From QHXW01 sp963768075 (GTDB lineage: Bacteria; Acidobacteriota; Terriglobia; Bryobacterales; Bryobacteraceae), in assembly GCA_963768075.1 (NCBI GenBank), contig CAVYHD010000018.1, positions 186,001 through 250,000 of the forward strand: 64,000 nt of DNA, in the 5' to 3' direction. Position 1 is the stretch's first letter, and each line of letters starts with the position of its first letter. Below are positions 1 to 8,610 of this stretch, one piece after another. The notes beneath the pieces were generated by a model, which had not been told where the DNA came from, did not search any database, and worked only from the letters and a program-made list of their open reading frames with translations. Both the position numbers and the translations under genes were made by a program.

Positions 1-263
1 AGCGAAGGAGCCTAATAACTCCCGCTTTGGAGTCGTCGCTATCGGAGATCGGACGGCCGCTAAGTAAGGGAGCCGGATGGGCTCGAAGTAACTGGCATCG
101 CGGTTCGGTGCACGGCGTCGGGTGCCTCGCTGGTGCAAACGTGCAGCGTCCTGGTTGCAGCAGAGGACCGGGAGGGCTTTTGTAAAACGAATGCAGCACG
201 TCCTCCGGCTCGCCAGCTGCTCGCCGGTTTTCAAACCGCATTACTAAGCCCGTCTCACGTTCG

Positions 264-1934
264 TTACGGCGGGGTCTCCGGCCTGGCGTTATCGGTGTGG
301 AGACCGCCGGAGGTGCGAAGTACGTCCCGCTTGGCCTCGATATTTTCGGGGAAAGCCTTAAGGAAGCGTACGTAGGTTTGGCGTGCGAGCGCTAATTGGT
401 GATTGGCGGCATAAAGCAGGGCGAGACGCTGATAAGGAGCTACGAGGAAAGGATCGAGCTGCAATGTCTTCTCAAGATATTTGATCGCGTTCCCATTATC
501 TCCGGCGTTTTCCGCGGCAAGAGCCATGTCATCATAAACCAAAGCTGAGTTGGGTTCGAGGGCAAGCGCTTCGTCGAATAAGGCCTCCGCGTCTGCCTCT
601 GCTTTTGTCCGACCCATAATCTCGCCCATCGCCCTCAGTAAAACCGGATCGTTCGGAAAATCATTCCACGCGGAAGACAACAGCTGATAACCGCGGCGGA
701 CGAACCGCAACGTCTCCAATTGGCTGCCGACCCGTGCATAGGCAAGGCCCAGGTTGCGTTCCGCAAACTGGAGCGGCGGATCGTGCCACGGTACCAGCTC
801 ATCTTCATTGGTTGCCGGGGCGCTGCCGTTCACAAGGGACGTGGCACGCAGGGCGGCCAGTTCTCGCGGGGTATAGATGGCGATGCGATGGTCGGTGAGG
901 ATGGTGTGCCCGCCTCGCCCTGCTGGCAGGCGCGGCATGTGGCAGGCGAAGCAATTCTGGTTGGGCTTGGGATGCGACGCCAAAAGCGCCGCGCCGTGGC
1001 AATGGAGGCAGCGGTCGCGAAAATAGGCGACCGGATCCTTCGGGAGCGCATGCGGATCGTGGCAGGTGCCGCACCAGAGCTTATCCCCGCTCTTCCGCGC
1101 ACATTCGCTCAGCGCGAGCTCCTGCGACTGGCTGATGATCGTGAGAGCGTTCGGGTGCGCGGGGCCTCGCGACGACTGATAAACGTAGACAGTGTAGACA
1201 TCTTCGAGATTCTCACCGGCGTGAAAATCAGTAATCTGTTTGCCAGGATTCGGGATGCCCACTTCGCCATCCAAGTGGCACTGCTCGCAAACGCTGTCGC
1301 GGGCGCGCGGCGGGAGCTTTGCGGGATTGATGATCGATCCTGGCACTGGATTGCGGAGGTGCACGGTCGCGGGCCCGTGGCATCGCTCGCAGGTAATCGC
1401 TTCCGCTGCAAACGGCGGGTTGCGGTACGCGTTTAATGTACCGGCTATCGGAAGCGCCTCCCCGACGTGGCAAAAAAGGCACTGCGGCCGGACAGCCCGG
1501 TAGAAATCCGGAGCCTTCAAATTCTCGTACCCCGGTGACATTCCCCATCCGAGCTTTGCAAAATAGCTCAACGGCGACTCAAACAGGTGGTTGCCAACCT
1601 GGATGAGATAAGCGACGGCATGCGCCCCGGAGCCGACCGAATAGGCTATCGAATACTGCGAGCTGAGACCGTCACGCTCCATCCGCTGGGTCATGTGATC
1701 GGTCGATGAACGAATGGTGAAGCGAGTGCCGGAAACGCTGTGGTTGAACCTGCCGGAAGGTTCCCGTCCAGGCGGTCCCATGGAATGGGCCATCGGCGTC
1801 ACCAAGAAACCCTGCACTTCTCTTGGGTGACAGCGGGCACAGGGCTGCCCGGAAAACGCGGGGAGGGTACACACGATAACCAGGCTTGTGGCAGCGAGCA
1901 GGCGGCCTTTCTTGAATCCGGATCGTGGCCTCAT
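264..1934 (-). CDS. Exported multiheme cytochrome c with C-terminal TPR repeats
   Basis: 556 residues. A positively charged N-terminus and hydrophobic stretch (about residues 8-28) look like a signal peptide, so the protein is probably periplasmic. Seven CXXCH heme-attachment motifs are visible (CARCH at residue 32, then CLFCH, CERCH, CEQCH, CGTCH, CLHCH, CFACH), spread over roughly residues 30-330. The last about 130 residues look like tetratricopeptide repeats (ALxxxPNSALVYDDMA-type helices). This arrangement is common in acidobacterial and planctomycete proteins loosely called cytochrome c-552/NrfA-like or doubled-CXXCH proteins. A role in periplasmic electron transfer is inferred; the substrate is unknown. 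No partner oxidoreductase lies beside it. Confidence 0.85.
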   Translation of the reverse strand: MRPRSGFKKGRLLAATSLVIVCTLPAFSGQPCARCHPREVQGFLVTPMAHSMGPPGREPSGRFNHSVSGTRFTIRSSTDHMTQRMERDGLSSQYSIAYSVGSGAHAVAYLIQVGNHLFESPLSYFAKLGWGMSPGYENLKAPDFYRAVRPQCLFCHVGEALPIAGTLNAYRNPPFAAEAITCERCHGPATVHLRNPVPGSIINPAKLPPRARDSVCEQCHLDGEVGIPNPGKQITDFHAGENLEDVYTVYVYQSSRGPAHPNALTIISQSQELALSECARKSGDKLWCGTCHDPHALPKDPVAYFRDRCLHCHGAALLASHPKPNQNCFACHMPRLPAGRGGHTILTDHRIAIYTPRELAALRATSLVNGSAPATNEDELVPWHDPPLQFAERNLGLAYARVGSQLETLRFVRRGYQLLSSAWNDFPNDPVLLRAMGEIMGRTKAEADAEALFDEALALEPNSALVYDDMALAAENAGDNGNAIKYLEKTLQLDPFLVAPYQRLALLYAANHQLALARQTYVRFLKAFPENIEAKRDVLRTSGGLHTDNARPETPP

Positions 1935-1948
1935 CGAAGTACGCTATT

Positions 1949-2431
1949 CTAATCTACCCACGCGCCGCGCCAGCGCACACTTGCCGAGAAGCTGTCGATA
2001 TCGCCGATCTTGAGGTTTCGCAGCTCATTACAGCGGAGTCCTGTCGCGTAAAACGTGGCGATGATCGTCCAATGCTTCAGATTCGTGGTGTGGTCGAGAA
2101 TCCGGGTGATCTCTGCCGCGCTCAACACGCTCGGCAGTTTAGGATGCCTTCGGGTTCTGGCTACCTGTTCATCGAACCATGGCTGATTGAGCGTCTTGAC
2201 GTACAGGAACTTCAGCGCGGCTCGGTGGACCTGAACCGTATTCGGCGCGGACTTCCTCTCTTTAACCATGTGCAAAAGATACTCACGGATCTGTTCCGGG
2301 CCCATCTGATCAGGGCTTCTGTGGAAGTACTTGGCGAAACTCCGGACGGCGTCCAGATAGCGTTCAATCGTGAAGTGAGCATAGTTGCGAAGCTGCAACT
2401 CCTCCAGCATTCGCTTGCGTAGTGGGGTCAT
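1949..2431 (-). pseudogene. Truncated tyrosine recombinase (phage-type integrase)
   Basis: 160 residues carrying the N-terminal SAM-like core-binding domain (helical, residues 1-95) and the start of the catalytic domain up to the box I arginine (ATGLRCNELRNLKIGDID). Intact enzymes run to about 290 residues and need the downstream HxxR and Tyr motifs. Here the frame ends about 12 residues after box I in unrelated sequence, so the Tyr nucleophile is missing and the protein cannot recombine DNA. It is a remnant of a mobile element such as an integron-like or IS91-associated integrase. Its start ATG (2431) follows an AAGGAG ribosome-binding site that lies in the loop of a hairpin. Confidence 0.75.
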
Positions 2432-2432
2432 T

Positions 2433-2457
2433 CCAACGAACTCCTTTCGTTCGTTGG
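2433..2457. promoter_or_regulatory. Perfect 9-bp inverted repeat enclosing the integrase RBS
   Basis: CCAACGAAC (2433-2441) and GTTCGTTGG (2449-2457) are exact reverse complements around a 7-base loop. On the minus strand the loop and stem edge carry GAAAGGAG, about 9 bases before the recombinase ATG. The hairpin could present the ribosome-binding site, terminate the upstream xth transcript, or be a leftover recombination site. The sequence does not decide between these. Confidence 0.5.
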
Positions 2458-2532
2458 TTTACCTCAACCGACGCCGAATGCTACGGGGTTGCTCTGCCGC
2501 TGGCGGCTTTGTTCAAGTCGGGTTCGAGGAGA

Positions 2533-3306
2533 TTACGTACGTATTACGATCCACGCCGGGGCGTGATCGCTGGCATTTTCTTCTCCCCGCACCCAACGGT
2601 CGACTCCGCCCTGCACGAGTCGTATAGATATCGCCGGTGAGAGCAGCAAGTGATCAAGCCGCATGCCCTTATCAGCCGGCCACCGTCCGAACTCGTAGTC
2701 CCAGAATGTCCACAGCGGTCCCTGGGGCTGCAATCTCCGCAGGGCATCAGTCCAGCCTTGGTCGATGAGCCGCGCGAACGCTTCGCGACTTTGAGGTTGA
2801 ATCAAGGCATTCTTATCCAGAGACCGAGTCGGATAGATGTCCTGAGGAGTCGGTACGACATTGTAATCACCAGCGAGCACGACAGGGACATCAACTCTTA
2901 TCAGTTGGGCCGCGTGGTGGATCAGCCGATCAAACCAGGCCAATTTGTACCCGAACTTCGGTCCGGGCTGAGGATTGCCATTGGGAAGGTATATCGAGGT
3001 GAACAGTATTCCGTTGACGGCAGCTTCGATGTAACGCGCCTGCAAGTCCATAGCATCGCCGGGCAGGCTGGAGCGGGTCAAGACCGGGACTTGGCCCCGC
3101 GCAAGGATTGCTACCCCGTTCCAGGAGCGTTGCCCACACCAGACGGCTTCGTAGCCGATGTTTCGCAAGGACTCAGCCGGAAAATCAGCCTGTGCGGACT
3201 TGAGTTCCTGAAGGCAAACAACATCGGGTTTCGATGCTGCGAGCCACGCTAGGAGGTTTTGTAGTCGCTTATTGATGTTGTTGATGTTGAAAGTAGCGAT
3301 TTTCAT
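2533..3306 (-). CDS. xth: Exodeoxyribonuclease III (AP endonuclease family)
   Basis: 257 residues, normal length for the ExoIII/Xth branch of the endonuclease/exonuclease/phosphatase superfamily. Family signatures are present: MKIATFNINNI at the N-terminus, the metal-binding glutamate in CLQELK (about residue 33), the catalytic GDYNVVP segment with the following D-I-Y-P-T, and the C-terminal LDHLL and SDHAPAW motifs. The enzyme removes nucleotides 3' to 5' and cuts at abasic sites in base-excision repair, in the cytoplasm. It appears monocistronic; the divergent or adjacent genes are unrelated. Confidence 0.95.
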   Translation of the reverse strand: MKIATFNINNINKRLQNLLAWLAASKPDVVCLQELKSAQADFPAESLRNIGYEAVWCGQRSWNGVAILARGQVPVLTRSSLPGDAMDLQARYIEAAVNGILFTSIYLPNGNPQPGPKFGYKLAWFDRLIHHAAQLIRVDVPVVLAGDYNVVPTPQDIYPTRSLDKNALIQPQSREAFARLIDQGWTDALRRLQPQGPLWTFWDYEFGRWPADKGMRLDHLLLSPAISIRLVQGGVDRWVRGEENASDHAPAWIVIRT

Positions 3307-3502
3307 TGAAACGACTGGCTGGCCAATTTGAATGCTACCCTAATTGAGGCGGTAGGCTACACGTCCGGTTCTATTCTTCGTTTGAGCTGGTACCCGATCG
3401 CTTGTCAAGCCGCACCATCTCAAAGAGGGTGCCGTCAGCGAAGAGTTCTTCGTGTCTGAGCACAGGAGTGCGGTCCGAGACTCGAAGCTCCTTTGTTCCG
3501 TT

Positions 3503-4582
3503 TCAAGGTTTGGGCGTCGGCTGGTCGTAATAGCCCGCTGTTGTTTGGGCCTTGAGATGAGGCTGGCCGATCTTGACCTCAAGTGCGTGATACTCGTTAG
3601 GACCGTCAGCGGCCGGGGGAGCAAACGTAATAACGTAGTAAGCATTTGCGTCTTGAACGCACCTTGCAATCTCCTCGGCTACGTTGTTGCCTGAGCTGAG
3701 CACCCGGCCCCCGCTTTGAACCGCAAGAACCTGCAGCGCGAGATTGCCCACAGAAACCTGGTTCGGCGAGCGCACCCCTTTCAGGAATGACTCATAATAA
3801 AACTCGCGACCCTGGTTCTCCGTTGGTCCCAGTGGATCCACGTTATACAGCGTAACGCCCGCCTGTCTCAATTGAGTCGACAGCGAAACAATCGTGCTGA
3901 AGATCGCCTTCTGGTTCTTTGCGGTCAGTCCCTCTTGCGCGCTCGGCCCAGAGAGCAGGGGCCAACCCGGACTCACGCAGATGATGATCTTCCTGCCAGG
4001 CCTTTGCGCGGCATAAGCGGTGAGTTGCTCAAACGCGTTAATGGATATCTGCGTTCGGTCGTCGGCGCCGTAAAAGCCTTGTGATCTGGTGATCGTTCGG
4101 AGAGAGGATGGATTCTGATCCAGGTAGCCGGCCAGGGCGTTTGCGTCGCGAGAAGACGTCCCCTGGGCATTTAACCCCGAATCGGAAAGGAAAGCGATCG
4201 ATACCGGCCGGGCTAGCTTCCCACCGTCCTTCTGTAGAAATCTCTTGATCTGATCGCGCACGTACGCCACGCGCGTGAACGAGATATTCACCGAATCAAC
4301 CACCAGGACCACCTCCACTGGCTCGCTATCGGCGGTCGCGTCGGTTACGGCCTCGAACGAGAGGATCTTCTCAGGTTGTTTGTTGTCAATCACCGTAAAG
4401 TCCTGCTGTTCGAGTCCGGAAACCGGTTTCCCGGATTTGTCGTTAACCACCACCTCGAGCCTGATGAGGCTCTCCGCCCCGGGTGTGGCCTGTGCAGGAA
4501 AGGGCTGTATAATTCCCTGTCCGGCCAACACAGTGAGAGATAGAAGGAGGGTGCAGATCCAAACCTTGCAGGAAGTACTCAT
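3503..4582 (-). CDS. Secreted VWFA-related acidobacterial domain protein
   Basis: 359 residues with an N-terminal signal-like segment (residues 5-25). The N-terminal region (LEVVVNDKSGKPVSGLEQQDF, then TVIDN) is the Ig-like leader of the acidobacterial VWFA-related family, followed by a von Willebrand A fold. The usual DxSxS metal site reads as VDSVNISF. The protein is probably exported, with an adhesion or scaffold role known only by family analogy. The family is strongly expanded in Acidobacteriota, which supports the taxonomic reading. No operon partner is evident. Confidence 0.8.
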   Translation of the reverse strand: MSTSCKVWICTLLLSLTVLAGQGIIQPFPAQATPGAESLIRLEVVVNDKSGKPVSGLEQQDFTVIDNKQPEKILSFEAVTDATADSEPVEVVLVVDSVNISFTRVAYVRDQIKRFLQKDGGKLARPVSIAFLSDSGLNAQGTSSRDANALAGYLDQNPSSLRTITRSQGFYGADDRTQISINAFEQLTAYAAQRPGRKIIICVSPGWPLLSGPSAQEGLTAKNQKAIFSTIVSLSTQLRQAGVTLYNVDPLGPTENQGREFYYESFLKGVRSPNQVSVGNLALQVLAVQSGGRVLSSGNNVAEEIARCVQDANAYYVITFAPPAADGPNEYHALEVKIGQPHLKAQTTAGYYDQPTPKP

Positions 4583-5007
4583 GTCAAATTACCTCGACTC
4601 CTGAGGAGCTCGAATCGACCACAACCGGGCGCAAAGGCGTGGTCGCCCTGATCGCCGGCTAAATCGTCGAGTTCCCCTTTTGCTTTGTGCAGCTCGCGGG
4701 CCTGTGCGCTTTGGGCCCAAATTCCAAACTATACCGCGAATCAATCTTCGCCAGAGCACGTAACGCACCACTTCATCCGGGTCGCGTGGATTTGCCAGCT
4801 ATCTGCATGGTGCATAAGACTTGCTCACCCTAAACCAATCGGACTTGCACGCAAGCGCTCGTTCGGCCGCGCGGGAACTATTACGGCTATCATTGTCCAA
4901 ATGTCCGGACATGGTCCACGATCGCTGCCCGATCGCGTAACCACCATTTCGACGGGGAATGCAGAACAGCTTTCGTTGGAGTATCTTCGGGAAAGAGGCT
5001 AGACACT
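4583..5007. other. Intergenic region with a 12-bp palindrome
   Basis: 425 bases between the VWA gene and the Dabb gene. Open frames here have no recognisable domain or coding look. The only distinct element is ATGTCCGGACAT at 4901-4912, a perfect palindrome about 95 bases ahead of the next start codon, which could be a regulator site. Confidence 0.35.
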
Positions 5008-5376
5008 ATGCTTACGAGACGGATGCTTTCGCTTTCACTGCTCTTTTCTGTTGCAGCAGGTTTCGCAACTGCGGCGCCGAACAAGCCCCGGTCAGTGATT
5101 CACGTGATCACGATTCAGTGGAAGGCCGACGCCACGCCGGAACAAATCCAGCAGGCCATACGAGCGGCGGAGAACATCAACTATCCAGGTCTTAAGAATG
5201 TTTGGACGAAGCCTATCAAAATGCGGCTTCCGGAAGGCTACAAACACATCATCGTAATGGAGTTCGAAAGCGAAGAGGCGTTGAAGAATTATGCCGGCAG
5301 TCCCGCTCAGAAGAAGTGGTACGAGGCATACATGCCGATCCGCGAAGAGAGCCGAACGCAAGACGTTACCAATTGA
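5008..5376 (+). CDS. Exported Dabb-domain (stress-responsive alpha/beta barrel) protein
   Basis: 122 residues: a signal peptide (about residues 1-23, ending near AAPN) and a dimeric alpha/beta-barrel domain beginning VIHVITIQWKADATPEQ, with the helix-strand pattern typical of the Dabb/antibiotic-biosynthesis-monooxygenase-like fold and HIIVMEFESEEALKNY near the C-terminus. The biochemical function of exported Dabb proteins is not established. It stands alone, with degraded sequence downstream. Confidence 0.75.
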   Translation: MLTRRMLSLSLLFSVAAGFATAAPNKPRSVIHVITIQWKADATPEQIQQAIRAAENINYPGLKNVWTKPIKMRLPEGYKHIIVMEFESEEALKNYAGSPAQKKWYEAYMPIREESRTQDVTN

Positions 5377-5584
5377 GCACGAGGAGCCGTCGGCCGCCAA
5401 AAGTGTGGGGACATTAGCTAGGACGACAATTTCCGTGTAGGCGATAGGCGGAAGGCCGGCAGCGAAGTCGTCGACAGTGATTTCTTGAGGCACGCCATTA
5501 TCCTGTACGATCACATCGCGCGCAAGGAGACCGTCTTCAGGCGAATAGTACCAACTGGCGTGGAAAGCCGCGGCCGGTTGTGCC
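5377..5584. other. Degraded intergenic stretch
   Basis: No complete gene is visible between the Dabb gene and the rhodanese remnant. A minus-strand frame ending at 5613 encodes a plausible fragment (VIVQDNGVPQEITVDDF) weakly reminiscent of the VWFA-related family leader, but it runs antisense into the Dabb gene with no domain completion. It is read as a possible gene remnant only. Confidence 0.25.
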
Positions 5585-5760
5585 ATACTGGCAACCGTTT
5601 CATAAACTCCCACGCGATCGCCGCCTTGCCGTTCATTGCGCGCGGGCGGCTACCGCTCTTCCGTCGCGTTCAGCATCCTGCACCAATACGACATCACGAA
5701 TCTGATCGAGATGGCCGGCGGTCCCGCCGCGTGGGATGCCGCGAAACTGCCGGTGGTTAG
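5585..5760 (+). pseudogene. Rhodanese-domain C-terminal remnant with a 2-base frameshift
   Basis: Translation in one frame gives HKLPRDRRLAVHC up to the catalytic-cysteine position. After an apparent two-base insertion in the GCGCGCGGGC run (about 5639-5647) it continues in another frame as AGGYRSSVAFSILHQYDITN, then MAGGPAAWDAAKLPVVS and a stop at 5759. Joined, this is the characteristic active-site loop (C-A-G-G-Y-R-S) and C-terminal helix of a single-domain rhodanese or the end of a metallo-beta-lactamase/rhodanese fusion. The N-terminal half is not found, so the gene is broken. Confidence 0.6.
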
Positions 5761-5915
5761 CGCTTCGCGCAACCGGGCGGGCAAATGGGAGACTGGTTCG
5801 TCGGGGGCTTCTCCGAGACATCGGATCAAGCGCTGCTTTCGGATTCAGCGGCGGTGCTCGGCTCACTCGTGCCTCGGACACGGTCAGCGGGCCGAATGCC
5901 AAGGGAGAAAATTAC

Positions 5916-6632
5916 GTGGCTCATATACGGTTGCCCGGTTTCTGGCGTGAGGATCGGCTGCTGAGCTTCTTCCTCGCATTTCTGGTGCTTATGACCATCG
6001 TCGTTCCGATGTTCGGCCTGTCCCGTCCAGGGCGAATTGCAATCGACCTGACTTTCGCGCTCATGCTCCTCTCCGGCGCAATCGCGACGGTAAAGAAGCG
6101 GATGCTGCTGTCCCTCATCATCGCGTTGACCATTCTGGAGTTCACGGCGGACCTGATCGTCGAATTCAACCGTTCATTCAGCCCCAGGGGTTGGGACACG
6201 GGGCTCAAGGTGTTTTGCATGGCCATACTCGTGGTCATGACGCTTAAGCAGACATTTCTTCCCGGCCCGGTTACTGTGCATCGGGTCATGGGCGGCGTCG
6301 CCGCCTACCTGCTGATCGGCGTGACCTGGGCGTTCGCTTACAAGCTGCTAATGGAAGAGATTCCGGACGCCATCCACTTCCAAACGCCGCTGGCCGCCGG
6401 AGTTCCCACGGGCGAACCGTCCCGTCTGATCTATTTCAGCTTTGAAACCCTCACGACCGTGTCTTTCGGTGACGCGTATCCGATCCATCGCGTTGCGCGA
6501 TCGCTGGCCACGGCGGAGGCGCTCATCGGACAACTGTATCCCGCGATCCTGATCGCAACATTAGTCGGCATGGCATTGCAGGCGCGGTTTAACGCGGCAC
6601 TCAAAGAAAACGAGGTTAAGAAACCAACCTGA
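5916..6632 (+). CDS. Potassium-channel-like membrane protein (two-TM ion channel domain)
   Basis: 238 residues if started at GTG 5916, which is preceded by GGGAGA at 5903-5908; the longer frame from 5736 runs into the rhodanese remnant and is less likely. Several N-terminal hydrophobic segments are followed by a C-terminal ion-channel module: an outer helix, pore loop LTTVSFGDAYP and an inner helix EALIGQLYPAILIATLVG. The family filter is normally TTxGYGD; here the first glycine is serine and tyrosine is phenylalanine, so strict potassium selectivity is uncertain. Inner membrane. No neighbours in operon. Confidence 0.8.
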   Translation: MAHIRLPGFWREDRLLSFFLAFLVLMTIVVPMFGLSRPGRIAIDLTFALMLLSGAIATVKKRMLLSLIIALTILEFTADLIVEFNRSFSPRGWDTGLKVFCMAILVVMTLKQTFLPGPVTVHRVMGGVAAYLLIGVTWAFAYKLLMEEIPDAIHFQTPLAAGVPTGEPSRLIYFSFETLTTVSFGDAYPIHRVARSLATAEALIGQLYPAILIATLVGMALQARFNAALKENEVKKPT

Positions 6633-6918
6633 GTGCAGGAGGGTTATGGCAGCGACGGCCTCGCTTTCACTGCGTTCGGCTCTATGAGGAACTCCTTTAC
6701 GAAACGCGGATCTGTCGCAAATAGGCAATTCAAAACATCGCCGGGGGCATTGTTTTATCCGGAACCCTTTATTGACCGGCCTTCCCGTCACCCTGGATCG
6801 CGCTGCCTGCATCCGCCAAATTTCCGGGAAGCGCACCTAAACGTCCACTCAGGGCAAAAGGATTACTTCCGGGTAATATGACGGAACGGTACTGGGAAGC
6901 CAAAAATGGAAATTCCGG

Positions 6919-7380
6919 TTAAGCGCCGCGGCTCAAGGATGCTTCGAAAATCGCGGCTAGTTTTTCCCGAACTGTCTTCCCGTCACGTAGTTGAAGGTTG
7001 TGAAGAAGGAGGCCCCGCTGTGGCAGATGCTCGGTCATCCACCCACCCGAGATTCTGTAGTTGACCACCAGCTGCCCCGCCTCGTTGTAGAACTCCAGGA
7101 AAATACTCTTGCGGTAATTGGCCAGAGAGACTTCCGACCCAAGCGACCCGGCGCTCGCCGTAACTTCGGCGGCCCAGGTGGCCAATGCGGAGTCCTCGGT
7201 ATATCCCCGTTTCAGGGTGATCGCGGTGTATTTCCTCAGTCCCGTTAACTTGCGTGGTGACAACGGCTGATCTGCCCCCTCCCGGTATCCTATGACGTTT
7301 CCTGACGATCCCAGGCCGGTATTATTGTTCCCGAAGTACTCGCGTTGCCCGTCCCAAATCCGCAACTTGTATTTCGGCAT
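6919..7380 (-). CDS. Phage T4 gp19-like tail-tube family protein, solitary
   Basis: 153 residues. The central part carries features of the contractile tail-tube family (gp19/conserved phage tail region): VIGYREGADQPLSPRKLTGL, then ITLKRGYTEDSALATW and an FLEFYNEAG-QLVVNYRISGGW block. Such proteins stack into the inner tube of phage tails, type VI-like machines and extracellular contractile injection systems. No sheath, baseplate, spike or ATPase gene lies in this window, so it is either an orphan tube subunit or a domesticated relative. It may work with a system elsewhere in the genome. Confidence 0.6.
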   Translation of the reverse strand: MPKYKLRIWDGQREYFGNNNTGLGSSGNVIGYREGADQPLSPRKLTGLRKYTAITLKRGYTEDSALATWAAEVTASAGSLGSEVSLANYRKSIFLEFYNEAGQLVVNYRISGGWMTEHLPQRGLLLHNLQLRDGKTVREKLAAIFEASLSRGA

Positions 7381-7752
7381 GTTGTTTCACCCCACAGGTT
7401 GCCGCCAGTATACACCCGACGTGTTCCGGATCACTATTGCATCCAGGCCCGCTCCGTTCGATTCATGTGGAATTCGGGGCCCGCCTTACAGTCCCCTCGC
7501 TAATTCCAAGACGGCGACCGATTTGCCGGCAGCTGAGGCCGCTGGCGCGCAACTGGAAAACTCGCTGCCGGGCGAAAATCCGCTTGGGTCTCCCTACCGC
7601 TAGATCCCGTCCCGAATCGGCCAGGAACTTCCTTGCCAGCGCGGGCGTAGTGTCCGCCTACTACCGTGGGCGCGCAGCTTTTCGATTCGCCGTCTTACAG
7701 TGGAGTAAGCCGACCCGATCTGAGGTCAATGCGACGGCGACGCCCGGCCAGA
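7381..7752. other. Intergenic region upstream of sodC
   Basis: About 370 bases with no convincing gene on either strand; the open frames have arginine-rich, domain-free translations. A short inverted repeat, CTTAC/GTAAG around AGTGGA, lies at about 7694-7709. Confidence 0.3.
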
Positions 7753-7788
7753 TATAATGCCAGTCGTAGCCAAGTTTCGATCAGGAGG
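7753..7788 (+). promoter_or_regulatory. Probable sodC -10 box and ribosome-binding site
   Basis: A perfect TATAAT at 7753-7758 is followed by AGGAGG at 7783-7788, six bases ahead of the sodC ATG. No good -35 box lies at the standard distance, so the promoter may need an activator or alternative recognition. Confidence 0.45.
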
Positions 7789-7793
7789 TACAC

Positions 7794-8318
7794 ATGAACA
7801 GACGAGTGATAGCTATTGCGGCGACGGGGTTGTTCGGCGCCGTGCTCTTTGCGGCCAACAAGCCGGTGATCTTGACCGTGAAGGACGGGACTGGAAAGGA
7901 TGTCGGAACCGCTAAAATCTCCGACGGACCTGGCGGCAAAGGCGTAAGAATCGCTCTAAACCTCAAGGGGCTGCCTCCGGGGCAACACGCCCTCCATATC
8001 CACACCACGGCGAAGTGTGAGGGCCCCGCATTCACGAGCGCGGGAGGCCACTTCAACCCAACCAACGCGCATCACGGCATTAACAACCCTGTGAGCCCCA
8101 AACCGCACGCGGGCGATATGCAGAATTTCACCGTAAAACCGAACGGCACGGCGAAACTCACGGTGGAAAATTCGGCAGTTACCCTGGGCGACGGAAGCAA
8201 TTCCGTGTTCGCCAATGGCGGCACGTCCCTGGTGATCCACGCCAAAGCGGACGACCTAATGAGCGATCCCTCTGGCAACGCAGGGGACCGCATTGCCTGC
8301 GCGACGATCACCAAGTAG
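7794..8318 (+). CDS. sodC: Copper/zinc superoxide dismutase, exported
   Basis: 174 residues with a signal peptide (about 1-21). It converts superoxide to peroxide and oxygen in the periplasm. Metal ligands are visible: HALHIH (His68, His70), GGHFNP (His86, the bridging histidine), His94, PHAGD (His105, Asp108) and TSLVIHA (His149). Cys75 and Cys169 match the conserved disulfide, and GNAGDRIAC is the usual C-terminal signature with the active-site arginine. A strong AGGAGG precedes the start. It stands alone next to the arsenic operon. Confidence 0.95.
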   Translation: MNRRVIAIAATGLFGAVLFAANKPVILTVKDGTGKDVGTAKISDGPGGKGVRIALNLKGLPPGQHALHIHTTAKCEGPAFTSAGGHFNPTNAHHGINNPVSPKPHAGDMQNFTVKPNGTAKLTVENSAVTLGDGSNSVFANGGTSLVIHAKADDLMSDPSGNAGDRIACATITK

Positions 8319-8568
8319 CTGAAGTCAGCCACGACCTGCTCGATGTTGTAATTGCGCAAAGAGCGCCTGAAACGCTTAACCATAAAACTCTGGCGTCGGA
8401 CCCGACCTTCCCGGAATCTCGCCGCGAGCATTTATGGGATGACTTCCATACTCTGGCTCGTCAGAAGCCGTCGACACAGTCCCTTCGCCGATTCCCAACC
8501 TGCTGGCAATCTGGCGATCGCCGTATCTCGGGACGGTGGAATCTGTCTGATATGCCCCTGACAAGGTC

Positions 8569-8610
8569 TTGACAGATTCCATTATTCGAATATGATAGAA
8601 ATATGGAATC
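8569..8610 (+). promoter_or_regulatory. arsR promoter with overlapping operator; probable leaderless start
   Basis: TTGACA at 8569-8574, 16-base spacer, TATGAT at 8591-8596. The perfect palindrome TATTCGAATA (8583-8592) overlaps the -10 box, and an outer 8-base inverted repeat (GATTCCAT 8575-8582, ATGGAATC 8603-8610) spans the core promoter and includes the arsR ATG. Transcription would begin about at the ATG, so the mRNA is probably leaderless. The layout fits ArsR autorepression. Confidence 0.75.

Noticed and set aside
1..263. Possible gene or structured RNA at the window start
   Set aside because: No frame with a domain and no cloverleaf or other fold that I can support by eye.
4589..4771. 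Small minus-strand frame ahead of the VWA gene
   Set aside because: Arg-rich, no ribosome-binding site, no conserved features.
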